A stretch of DNA of 64,000 nucleotides, from positions 554,553,136 through 554,617,135 of the forward strand of contig NC_081413.1 in the NCBI RefSeq assembly GCF_030272615.1, written 5' to 3'. The translations under genes and the position numbers were made by a program. A model generated the notes under the pieces. It did not search any database, was not told the DNA's origin, and saw only the letters and a list, made by a program, of their open reading frames with translations. Shown one piece after another: positions 46,928 to 57,730 of the stretch. Position 1 is the stretch's first letter; the number at the start of each line of letters is the position of its first letter. Origin of the DNA: Cryptomeria japonica. Its lineage: Eukaryota; Streptophyta; Pinopsida; Cupressales; Cupressaceae.

Positions 46928-48343
46928 TGATGCTCTACAAAATGGACAAGGTTAGACTAAAGCCTATGGTCGTATAACACACAAAAATACAAGAAATTGT
47001 TAGTGTTATTCAATCAAAGACTAATCTAAGCAGACATATCAAAAGAGATACCAAAAGCATGAGAGAATATTTAACTAGTAAAGTAAATATAATGAGACAT
47101 CTCCAAATGCCTCCTAACATGCTCTTAGCTCCTTCTCCTTTTTTCCTCTCCTCTCCAAGTTCCAAACTAGTGTAGCTCTCAAGAGCTTTTTGCACTATGG
47201 ATGCTTATGGAGGTTTGAGATTGAAGTATTTACTCTAAATGTGAATAAAAAGCTAATGCTAGATGATATGATGCTAAAATGATTTATTTTAAACCAAAAT
47301 GACAAGATATTAATGATTTATGCTAAATGCTCTCTAAAATTCTCTATAACTTAGATGCATGCAAGTTTTCAGGATCTGGATTATGAAGAAATGGGCTCTA
47401 TTTATAGGAAAAATGGAGCAATGGATGGTTGAGATTGAGTAATCTCAACAAGGGTCAGGATTGAATGATATTCAATCCATGTGATAGCTTTCAACCCAAT
47501 CACAAGATGACAAGTGTTAATATGAGATAGGTTGAGAGGAGAGGGAATAAACATTAAATGCTTGACATGACCTGAGAGTTAACTTGGGAGTCAAGGTCAA
47601 GGTTGGGTTGAGTGAATAAATTCTTTATTCAAAGAATAAAGCTTTTATCCAATGGATAAACTCTTGTGCAAAGTCAAAAGGGATAACCATGGTCAAAGCA
47701 ATAAATGCTTGAGGAGACACATGAGTGCAAGTTGAATAAACCATAAATGGTTATGTAAGAGCCATTAATGGTCATGTAAGAGCCATAAGTGGTTTGGAAG
47801 ACTTTGGAGGTTAGCTTGTTGGACACATAAAACATTAAATGTTTTTCAAAGACTTTGAAGTCTTTGAGAAGTGACTCCAAGTTGCTTAGGAATGTGACAA
47901 TAATTAGGGGATGGATTAGGTTTATCAGGAAGGGTTTAGAAGAATCTAGAAGGGGGTTTAGGAATGCAAGTGGATTTGGTGGGTGAAGGAAAATAGGATT
48001 TTATTTAAAATAAAATAAATTTATTTCAATAAATGTGTTCAAGTTGCATTTGTAGGAAAATGCAAGTGGGGGGGATAAATGATTTAAATAAATGTTTTAT
48101 TTAATTTATTTAAAAAAGGAAAAGGGGATTAAATGAAATAAATATGATTTATTCATTTAATTGATTGTGGATTTGATTTAATAAATTAATTAAAATAAAT
48201 TGAATAATTTATTTAATTAATAGAAGAATGTTTGGAGATGAATTAATTAAATATTAATTTAATTAACTGATGGCTAGTGGGTTTTTAATCAAATAAATAG
48301 AAAATATTAATTTTATTAAACTGGACAAATTTATGTGACTAAA
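46928..48343 (-). repeat. Gypsy A 5' LTR (1416 bp)
   Basis: On the minus strand it runs from TTTAGTCACATAAAT (B has TGTAGTCACATAAAT, so the first bases are mutated) to GTAGAGCATCA. A TATAAATAG box lies at 47398-47406. It is 425 bp shorter than the B LTR, largely because it has fewer tandem repeat units. The outer boundary is accurate to a few bases. Confidence 0.83.
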
Positions 48344-48585
48344 AAACTGATTACAGATAACTGATAACATTCAAATTACAAGATTTGGCTCACTGGCCTG
48401 CTACATACATGCTCAATTATAGAATTGGTCAACTTTGGACCTTCAAATCTTAAGATCTCTCTTCTATGTTCTATATCCTTTATTTTTAATGCTCAATTAT
48501 AATGATTTATAAGATCTAAGGGGATCCGGTTGGCCAAAAGGGATCAAATGCCGAAGAACAAGATCAAACGTGTAAAATCAACAGT
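48344..48585. other. Unassigned sequence next to the Gypsy A LTR
   Basis: AT-rich. 'tgctcaattata' occurs twice (near 48410 and 48489). Nothing else was recognised. Confidence 0.4.
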
Positions 48586-48972
48586 TTGGCCTCTGCTAAA
48601 GAGATTCCTCCAAAAAATCCAAAGGATGAAGTATGGATCAAAGGGAAGGTCGGCCACATTCCAAGGAACATTGGAATCAATGAGCTAGGATCCGCAAGCT
48701 ACGGAAAGGATCTGGTAGATTCACCAATGCAACTAGGTCCGAGCGGTTCTAGTGCCAGAAAACTATCTTGGAATCCAGAATCGATAGCTTGCTGGAAAAT
48801 GATCGAAATGCTCGACGATTTAGGAATAAAGAAGATGATCATGTCCTCGAGAATAAAAAGCTCTGCAAAATCTGGTGATCCAGTGCAAGAAAATACAAAA
48901 AGAAATGTTGAAACTGCAAAACAAAAAACAAACAAAAAAGAAATATTTTTGGTTGATGCAAGATTGTCATGA
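48586..48972 (+). CDS. Unrecognised 128-codon reading frame, probably element-derived
   Basis: The frame encodes a hydrophilic protein with a GKVGHIPRNIGINELG segment, a central SWNPESIACWKMIEMLDDLGI segment and a lysine-rich end. Its codons look like coding sequence rather than chance, and it begins within a longer open stretch that follows a TAA upstream. The first codon is not ATG, so it is likely part of a larger, truncated frame. It ends 18 bp before the inverted repeat GATGCtcctGCATC, and an A-rich run follows at 49001-49009. A LINE ORF1 fragment is possible, but I do not recognise the family. Confidence 0.35.
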   Translation: MASAKEIPPKNPKDEVWIKGKVGHIPRNIGINELGSASYGKDLVDSPMQLGPSGSSARKLSWNPESIACWKMIEMLDDLGIKKMIMSSRIKSSAKSGDPVQENTKRNVETAKQKTNKKEIFLVDARLS

Positions 48973-49012
48973 ACCGGAGATGCTCCTGCATCAAAATGCG
49001 ACAAAAAAAAAT

Positions 49013-49820
49013 CAAGAAGCCAACAACTAACTAAAATAAACCAATGAAGAGACAAAGAAGGGAAGAAGAGATTCACAAGAGGTCCATCTATGAAGCACAC
49101 AAACAAACAAACATGAAAATGTTGGATTATGATAAGATGTTTTCCATAGTCAAACCCCTACTTTGGTGTTTCCACCTCCAAGGATATCCAAGGTAGATAG
49201 ATTGTATGCAAATGATAATTAAAGAGAAATAAATGATAGTGGATTCCAATTGATATACCTAAACAATGAGAGTTAAATAACTTGAGAAAGAGCACTTTAA
49301 TTCAACACTAGAAGTCAAGGGCTTGTTGGAGTGAAGAAGAATACATGATTCTCGAGTTGATGGATCTTTGACATGAGTGACAATGGAGGTACACCAAAAC
49401 CAGTGAGGTGAGAGAGATTATAAGATATTAAGAGAGCTAAAGGAGCAATTCCAATATTCACAAATGTAAGTGAGAGAACAAATGAATCAAGAAAGGCAAG
49501 ATAAGGAAGGTAGGGTAACATCCCAACGTTTATGGGTGTAGAAGGAGGCATTACACTACCAAAATTAGCAGATGTGACATCTCAATGACCAACTTTGGTT
49601 TGAATATTTAGGAGAATGAATGTGTGACACATGAACGTCTATGCGATGTGCATGTATCCATGAACAAATTAGCCCAAGTGGTAGGATATTCGAAAAATGG
49701 GTGGAAAGGCAGGCTGAGAAAGCAAACGAGGTGGAATGTCTGATCATTATTTCTAATTCAGCTCAAAGTGAAGGTATTATGTGACATAGAATTGCACAAG
49801 GTACAATTTACACTGTTACA
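49013..49820 (-). repeat. Gypsy D 3' LTR, truncated
   Basis: Matches the 5' LTR of the same element (56525-57730) from about 56890 to its end. The rest of the LTR (about 365 bp) is missing. At the internal edge it reads TGTAACAGTG on the minus strand, and a polypurine tract follows on the inside. Confidence 0.75.
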
Positions 49821-49834
49821 TTTTACCCCACTTT
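49821..49834 (-). other. Gypsy D polypurine tract
   Basis: The minus strand reads AAAGTGGGGTAAAA directly before the LTR start TGTAAC. Confidence 0.75.
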
Positions 49835-52483
49835 AGAAAACATGTCAAAAGGAGATGCAAGCTAAAGTAGAAAGAGAGTTGAGAAAATTATACCAGAATA
49901 TGAAGGGGAAGTGGAGTCTTCTATTCACGGAGAGTTGCCCATAGGGAAGAATCTTGAATCGAACCTTCACGAAGTAGTGCTAAGCTATATCATCACAAAC
50001 ATGTTATATGTAGTCAAACATGTTAGATGAAAAGATTTTTATTTGAAATAAAAAGATAAATAATAATTAACAATCATACAAAGATTGTAAGATAACGATC
50101 ATCAAGATAGAAGATCATTGAGATTGTGTCATTATGGGTAGCAGGTTGTGTTATTATAGATAGCCATATGACTAGTCAACATGTGACTACTACAAACTGT
50201 GTTGTAGGATCAACACATAAAAGACAAAACTATAAACTTAGATAAAATGCAATGGTTTGGCCCCCACACAAGGCAATAAATGAGATAAAAGACTTGAGAT
50301 AAATAAGATAATAAATGAAAATATGATAGCGCCCCCCCCCCCCCCTCTAGAATGATATGCACTATACAAAGGGAACACAAGTTATTCTAAGGAGAAGAGA
50401 TGTTGTGTCATGTCAACATAGCGAGATGTTCCCATGGAATGCTACCTTGTAACATATAGCACATAATACCCACAACATCAACAAAAAATAGAAAGGGACA
50501 AGGAAATTCAATTATTTGGTGTTAGTACAACTCTTAGTAGTGGAATTATATCACATATATAATTGCATATGAATTACTCATCATGGTCCCAAAGTTTTTA
50601 GATTTGAAGAAAGACACATGAAAACAATGATAAAATAGAAAATTGTTTCAACATGGAAGAAGGCCTAAATGCCCCTAATGCTTTGCATCATCCTCAAATG
50701 TCAAAAATCAAGATACAACACAAAGAATAAGTATGAGACAATTAGAGGAAGTGTATGACAAATATAATCTCCTATATCCAAGTACTTATAGAGTAACTTG
50801 GCCCTTCAAGAGAGCACAACATATAAAGACAAGCATAGGGTAACACAAAACATGCATACTCTATTCTAAAAGATAAGAGGAGTACTACTCTAGAAATCCC
50901 CCCATTAGGTCTTCATCCTCCCAATCTTGATCATAGGGGGAGGGAGGAGAAGCTTGAAGAGGGACAATTGCTAAGGTAGTACTAGCATCTCACTGGCAAC
51001 AAGAGCCAAGGATGAGGCTGTGAATCAACGAACGTGTGAATATTGTCGATAATGTGGAGATATCCTCTAGAGAGTCAAACATGCACCTCTTCAAAGAAGA
51101 TGTAGGTGAATCAACCAAAGGCTGCAAAAATAGGAGTTACATCATCGTCCTCTAGAATAGGGGTGGTGACAAACTCCGAAGAAGGTAAAACCTCCTCCGG
51201 GACAAGCACAAATGTAGACAAAGACGTCACAAGAATTGATTTTTAATGACAAAACTTAGGAACAAGGCCTTGTTCAAACTTATGCTTAGGTAGCTAAGGT
51301 GAGGGATTCACATCAATCATGGAAGATCCGAGGATCCTAGGAAAGCTACAATGAAGATACAAAGATGAAGTGGGAAGACCACAAAATGATGCATTGGACA
51401 ACACCTATATGCAACATGTGTATAGGATAGGAAATGGAGGTATGTCAAGCAAGGAGGTGATGAGTGGCAGCTCCAAGAAGGGATCAATGAATACCTATAC
51501 CCACTTAGGGTGAGGCTCATCAATAGTCCCCAAAGTGGTGGGAAGCAACATGAAGAATGGAGTAGAAATAGATATAGAGTTGGCAATAGGAGCAACAAAA
51601 AAAGGAGAATGCATAGATGTAGAGGGAGCAAAAGTGGACTTAAATGACTCACCCTCAAACTTTAAAGCAACCTCATGTTCCCTAGTCATTTCTCATTGAT
51701 GACGCTTATGCTTGCATGCAATATGGTTCTAACATAGATGGGGACTAGTAAGATAAGCCTACGAAGACTCAATAACATCTTACTTCATAGAAAAGGCCAT
51801 CAATGTCATTGCCGACAAAGAGGAAGGCCCAACTGATGAAGTAAGAGGTGCCACTGTAGTAGAAATTGTAGAATCAATTATAGATACATTTCCTCATTTT
51901 TATCTAGGAGAAATTAGAGGAACAAGAGGAGCCTTTAGAGGCTAGGATATCTATCAGGATAGGCAACTCAAATAGAGGACAAACTTAGACTTTAGTAATG
52001 GAGATACATTTCCTTTGTTCGTGCTAGACATAGTCATAGGAATAGAGGACAATGTTGAAGGTTGTGCGGTCCTCTGCAAGCAAGGAGGTCTACCCTAAGG
52101 AACAAGCTTTTATTGAACACCGACAAAGAGGGAGCGAAAGACAAAACATGTTGCAATACAAGAGTAGACAGTGATGGACAAGTAGAGATAGATGTAGAGG
52201 GAGCCAAAGATACAACAAGTTGGACCAATATCAATGCTAATTCCTTGGTCTTATACTTCTAATATGTCTTATATAACATTCACCTTAGGGAAGCATAGGT
52301 ACAACTAGAGAACACCAAAAATGATCAAGAGAAAAGCCACCACAAAACACTAGTTGTTAATGCCCAGTATCCTAGATAGTGTGTAGAACACACTCATGAG
52401 GAAACTTAAGACACATATGTACCACTTTGGGGACCACATCCATAGCAACCAATAAAGGAATACCCAAATTTACATGGAATAGG
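49835..52483 (-). other. Gypsy D interior without recognisable genes
   Basis: The sequence is degenerate, with a 14-base C homopolymer near 50332-50345. On the minus strand some stretches resemble decayed coding sequence (serine, proline and acidic-rich, for example near 51150-51700), as in the linker between protease and reverse transcriptase of Tat elements. No domain can be named. Confidence 0.4.
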
Positions 52484-53367
52484 TCAAACTCGGGGATAAC
52501 AATAAATGTAATAGATATCACTTTGGGTTCTACAAGGATTGTCAAGGTGGTGCACCCATGGGTGGAACAAAAATTCCATCACACCTCTAGATAGTAGCAC
52601 GATAATAATCATATTTTTCCCAATGAAGATCATTAATGAAGAGGGCTTTCTCCTCAATAATTGCATCAACTCTGCATGATGAGTCAACCATAACACCTAT
52701 GATAGTTTTACCGTTGATTTTAGTAGGGACATAGAGAGGACTAAACTCTCTATTATATGGAAAGTTTAGAGGTGTGAATGATATATCCATACTCTTAGTC
52801 CTCTTACTTTAGGGAGAAATTGAAGTTATGGTGACCATATTTGCATAAGGACAATCACTCTAGATGCAGTAGCAAATGATGCATAAATAAAATTTGATGT
52901 ATGAGGCAAAAAGGAATCAGTTGAGAATTGTAACTCGTTGTTTTCCTTATCCACGGACTTGTAACTCATTGTTTGCCTTATCCATGGATTTTCTTTTTAT
53001 CTATGAGCCAAATAGTATTGTTATCTATATGATCTTGGACGATGTGTCTTAAATGCATGCAACATTCAACATCGTGACTAGACACTTAGTGATATTGGTA
53101 GAACTTTGAACCATCATACCAGTGAGGGTATGGATTTTTATTTAGAAGAGGTATAATATTAGGGAGGATCAATAGGTTATCTTTCAACAATTTTTGTAGC
53201 ACACTCAAATAAGAATAAGATAACCTAGTGAATACCAGATTTGGTTGAGGCTCCGATGTGTTTTTCTCAATGGCTTGAGGAATTTTGATTACATTAGCCA
53301 CAACTTTATTCTTATAAGAACCTCTCGAGGAAGATGCACCTCCAAAGGTATCAACACGAGAATTCAT
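52484..53367 (-). pseudogene. Gypsy D gag-end and protease remnants
   Basis: At 53086-53367 the minus strand encodes NPYPHWYDGSKFYQYH. After a stop it continues VSSHDVECCMHLRHIVQDHID, similar to the zinc-knuckle and linker of plant Gypsy Gag (normally C-x-Y/F-H...C-x2-L). At 52587-52790 VMVDSSCRVDAI could be the protease active site with changed surroundings. Many stops are present. Confidence 0.5.
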
Positions 53368-54897
53368 ATTTGTGATGTATGAAAATGGAATCAGGTAGAT
53401 TAGGGCATATTTCTACTTTCATTCATACATTGGAATATGAAAGCACCTAAGGAAGTTATCCTCTTTTACTGACTCTAGTGAAAGAGAGTCAAGGGGTACT
53501 TTTAGGGTTTCTATTCCTTCACTGATATGAAAGGAAATGTGTTGAATATAAGAGAATGCAAGACTTAGGTTAGGATAAATGTAAACCACTATAACAGTAA
53601 TAATAATAGTCTGATATAGAAACAAAACTGAGACATAAAGCATAGATCTCAAAATGGGAATTTGATGTGCACTTGTGATAGAAATTTGACCTTGATCTGA
53701 CAAGACTAGGGCATTGGGTACCTTGGTCTCAGAGACTAGAATGATTTGCAAACTAAGGAACTAGAATCTAAGATCGTCTAAAGTTTGCCTACAAAATTTG
53801 GTCCTAATTTTAGTGATAGGTCTATGACTATTTGATGAGATCCTCTAAAAATTGATCACTCCATGAAAACCTGTAATGGTATTTGCAAGTTGGAAAATGG
53901 TGTGTTTGTGGCTATATAGGGTTTTGCCTTAGTCAAACCCCTTGTTTTGGTGATTTCCACCTCCACAAATAGATGATATTTGTATTGAGAAGTGTGTGTT
54001 CCCTATAATCTCATGTGTTTATAAGATTCCTATCAGCTAAGATGCAAACTAGAGTTCTACCTTATGTTTTGAGTAAAAACCCTAAAATGAATGTAATGTA
54101 AATGCTTGAAACCACAAATGCAATTTAGATCTAAAGTAATAATATAAATCTGAAACTCGCATAGAGATATTAAAATAACATGCAACCATATTAAATCCTA
54201 AGGAAGAGGTACAAGTCATTCAACACACGGTGATCTCCTTTTTATTCTTCAATATCTCCTAAGTCTTCCATGAAAAAATGTTGATGGAGAATTGATAAGT
54301 GATGAACTTGCTAATTCAGACTTCACATAAAACCTATACTTCCACTTCACAAGTATCTCCTTCAATTGCTAGATTCATATCCTAAAATGAGGGAAAGAAA
54401 AGGTTATATATATTAAACCCTAACTTTAATTTTGATAATAGGTCGAGTTAAAATTAATATAAAAAAGAAGGATTTGAATATTATAATAGTACCAATTAAG
54501 CTCCTTAAATTCGAGGAAAAAAGCATGGGACCAAGTAGTATACCACCTGGTCCTATTGAATTTTTTTCAATTTTCTTATGATGCAAGATATTGTGATTAT
54601 AAAATCTAATCCAACATGGTAGGTCAATCCAAGGTGTTTAGATATGCAAAAATATGCTTCGAAGATTGAAATTAGGACATTATTAGGATTAATTAAAATA
54701 AAATAAAAAGGGGCACACCTAAGGTTAAGGGCCCAATTTTATAATATGTGAATTGTTGAGAGAGGACATTAGATTTAATTTAATTAATAATTAAATGCCT
54801 AAAAAGGAGCCTCATAAATGCAAGATGCAATGGGACACACCAAGGTGGGTACTAACCTAAGCGTGGAATTGGAAAACCCTAATTAGGGGTGTATAAT
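53368..54897. other. Gypsy D interior, possibly holding another related LTR segment
   Basis: Around 53930-54000 the sequence 'ttagtcaaacccc' and 'gtgatttccacctccac' resembles part of the D LTR ('catagtcaaacccc', 'ggtgtttccacctcc' near 49145). A decayed LTR fragment may therefore be nested here. No boundaries or target duplication were found. Confidence 0.3.
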
Positions 54898-55533
54898 TTA
54901 TGATGCTAAAATAGAAAAATCTCTAAATTGAGTCATTGTATGCTGATAATTAGTGAGAACAATGTAGAGATTAGTGAAATTTGGATATTTGTTCAAGGAG
55001 AGCTTCTCCTTCAATGTTTGATGCAAACTACCAATAAACATTCTTTGAATATCATCATCTTGTAGCACACAGGGAATCTTAGTAGATATAGATTGGTACC
55101 CTAAGATAAAATAAATTATTTTATCATTCAACCTTTGTTTGCAATGAATTAGTTTAGCGATGGTGACCTTGCTGCCAATGTTAGCTTGTAATCGTTTGAG
55201 AAATGAACCCACTAATTGATCAAAAGTCTAAATTGAATAAATAGGTAGAGAACTATACCATTCTAATGTAGTCCTTTTGAGAGACTGGGATAATTGTTTA
55301 TGCAAAATATGATATTGATTATGACAATCATTATATAAGGTAAGAAAATAATCACTGTGTAAATGAGGTTCTCCATCACCATTATACCAATCAAATTTCA
55401 AACTCTCAGACCATTGGGGAAGATTAGTACTAAGTATATGAACTACAAGTGGGTTGCATTGATAATATGGTAGAAGAGATGGTTGGTTAGCAACATTAGT
55501 AAGACTGGAAAGTTGTTGTTGAAGTTGTCCCAT
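54898..55533 (-). pseudogene. Gypsy D gag core
   Basis: The minus-strand frame encodes a retrotransposon Gag domain. The first part reads MGQLQQQLSSL... with FDWYNGDGEPHLHSDYF and LKRTTLEWYSSLP. One stop follows (55228-55230). Then, in the same frame, come TFDQLVGSFLKRL, KQRLNDKIIYFILGYQSIS and RMFIGSLHQTLKEKL. Gag forms the particle that packages element RNA. The upstream part to about 55999 is a low-complexity serine/alanine/threonine segment with frameshifts. Confidence 0.8.
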
Positions 55534-56501
55534 TTTTGCAATATGGTGTTTAGAACAAGATTGGCAAGTGAAGGAGGTGGAGGCAGATTATGCATGCTAG
55601 CAAAAGTAGAACCAACACCAACAACAAGAATAGGGATAGAACTAACATTGACATGAGGAGCAGTACCAATACCAACACTAGCACCAATGCTAGGCCTAGT
55701 GCCAACACTAGAAGCATGAGTTGCGGGTGTGGTAGTAGAGCTAGAAGCAAGATCGGTATACCCCAAAGAAATTTGAGAGACATTAATGCTCAAAATAGTA
55801 CCACTAGATATATATGATTGATTGTATGACCTATATCTACCATATGAACTAACACTCCAAGCATAGAAACACAAATATGAGGACCAGTGATGTCAGTCTG
55901 AGTATCATGAAGATTAGGGAAAACGAGAGATACATGAGACCCTAATATCATAGATAATGCCCTAAGCATTTCGAGGCACTTATCATTTAAGATGAGCATC
56001 TCTCTTAGAGTAATAATGATAGAATCAACCTAGGGTTGGACATTCTCTCAACTTAAGAAACCTTTGAAATCCCTTAGGTTCTCCTCAAGGGATTGAATCT
56101 GGTCGAATGGAACTATTCAAGCAAACTCATGATCCATAGGAGGAGGAGACCTCAAAGCAGTATTCATTGGCATATGATCTTGAAAGTTAGGCTAATAACT
56201 AGATATAGTAGAACCTCCCAAGCCTAAAATCGAAGGAAAAGACCAAGGAGCAAAAGGATCATTAGAATCGATCGTCCTTGAAAATATCGGACTGCGTCTC
56301 ATAGGACTATACCAATTGGGTGGAAAGATGGGTCTATAAGTCCTCCTAATCATAATTATCAAATTAGTTTGGGTTTTAAAGCTCATAGACAAGGACCACA
56401 AAAGTATGAAAACCTCAAGAATGTGCAAGAGATAAAACAAACACAAGCACTAATTATTTTTAATTTTAAGAAAAGTTCACAATTTTTTTTAACAAGAGGC
56501 G

Positions 56502-56521
56502 AGTTCACATTAGGCTCACCA
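56502..56521 (-). other. Gypsy D primer-binding site, decayed
   Basis: The minus strand reads TGGTGAGCCTAATGTGAACT next to the LTR. It looks like the tRNA-Trp site of Gypsy A and B after three changes at CpG positions (CCGACG to CTAATG) plus an A-to-G change and a mismatch at its 3' end. Confidence 0.6.
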
Positions 56522-56524
56522 AAA

Positions 56525-57730
56525 TGTAGAGTAGGAAGATTATACTGCTCCAAAGGGTGGTCAAACCTCTTGAGGACTCAACAACCTTCTCTTCACTCCA
56601 AGAAAAACTTTGGAGTTGTTTGACCTCTAAGTTTTCTCACTAGGATTATAAACATGTAAATAACTCTATGACATTGAAGGATAAAAAGATTTTAATAATA
56701 GGAAACAAAAGTGTAGGTTATTAGGACCACTTGGTGAAATTCATACACTCTTTTCTCTAGGATGTACACATAGGTCAAGGATGACAACATGACACACAAG
56801 CATCCTGTATGGACAAAGCATGTAATTTTGTACCTGAAGGAACTAGAAAACTAGAACTCTGATTCTGAACAATAAATGTGCCAAAAATATAAAGTAGGAA
56901 GCTAATAACTAATTGAAATAAACAAATGAAGAGACAAATAAGGGAAATGAGATTCACATGAGATCTAGCTATGAATCCTCTAGCCAATATTACACCTTCT
57001 TTCACCAAACCTGTACATAAATAAATGAAGATGAGGATGTTGGGCTATGATAAGAGGTTTGCCATAGTCAAACCCTCACTTTAGTGTTTTCACGTCCACG
57101 GACAACCAAGATGGATGTATTGTATGCAAGTGATAACAAAAGAGAAACAAATGATAATGGGCGCCAATTGATATGCTTAAATAATGAGAGTAAAATAACT
57201 CAAGAGAGAGCGCTTCCCTTCAACACTAGAAGTTGAGGGCTTGTTGAAGTGAAGAATAATAAAGGCTTCTTGAATGTGTGGAGCTTCAATGCGAGTAATA
57301 ATAGAGGTACAATTAAACCAGTGAGGTGAGAGAGATTCAAAGAGATTAAGAGAGATAAAAGAGCAGTTCTAGTATTCACAAATGCAAGAGAGAGAGAGAG
57401 AGAGATCAAATGAAGAAAGAAAGGAAAGATAAGGAAGGTTGAGTAACATCTGGATATTAGTGGGCAAAGAAGGAGGTGTTACATTGTGAAAATTTGCAAA
57501 TGTAATGTCTCAAAAACCACCTTTGGTCTAAATATTTGAGGGATGGATGTGTGATGTACACATTTTCATGAACAAATTAGTCCAAGTGGTTAGGAAATTG
57601 AACAAAATGGGTGGAAAGGCAAGTTGAGAAAGCATTCAATGTGGAAGGTCTAATCATTGTTTCTAATTCAGCTTAAAGAAAAGGCACTATGTGATGTAGA
57701 ATTGCATGGGGTGCAATTTACGACATTACA
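56525..57730 (-). repeat. Gypsy D 5' LTR (about 1206 bp)
   Basis: TGTAGAGTAG...GACATTACA ends. About 840 bp of it matches the truncated 3' LTR with clear divergence. It contains a (GA)n run near 57388-57403. Confidence 0.75.

Larger units (their letters stand above)
42609..48343 (-). mobile_element. Gypsy A, 5' part (gag, leader, 5' LTR)
   Basis: Minus-strand continuation of the element at 14571-25638. It begins with the right ggtgg copy (42609-42613) and holds, in reverse order, gag, a leader with an accessory reading frame, a tRNA-Trp primer-binding site and the 5' LTR. Protein similarity to Gypsy B is about 85-90% by eye, and the LTRs are more diverged. Confidence 0.88.
49013..57730 (-). 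mobile_element. Gypsy D, degenerate LTR retrotransposon with gag only
   Basis: Two related LTRs in direct orientation (the left one truncated) enclose 6.7 kb with a primer-binding site, gag, a zinc-knuckle/protease remnant and a polypurine tract, all on the minus strand. No reverse transcriptase, RNase H or integrase motif was found. The element is therefore either a large internal-deletion derivative or one decayed beyond recognition in pol. Right of the 5' LTR stands atagt, but the matching left flank is lost. Confidence 0.78.

Noticed and set aside
51317-51658. Hydrophobic 113-codon frame on the minus strand, membrane-like
   Set aside because: Leucine-rich composition results from pyrimidine-rich low-complexity sequence in the Gypsy D interior; the other frame resembles degraded polyprotein linker.
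55550-55783. Frame encoding long LVLALVLV-type runs
   Set aside because: Shadow of the low-complexity threonine/alanine/serine-rich segment upstream of Gypsy D gag.
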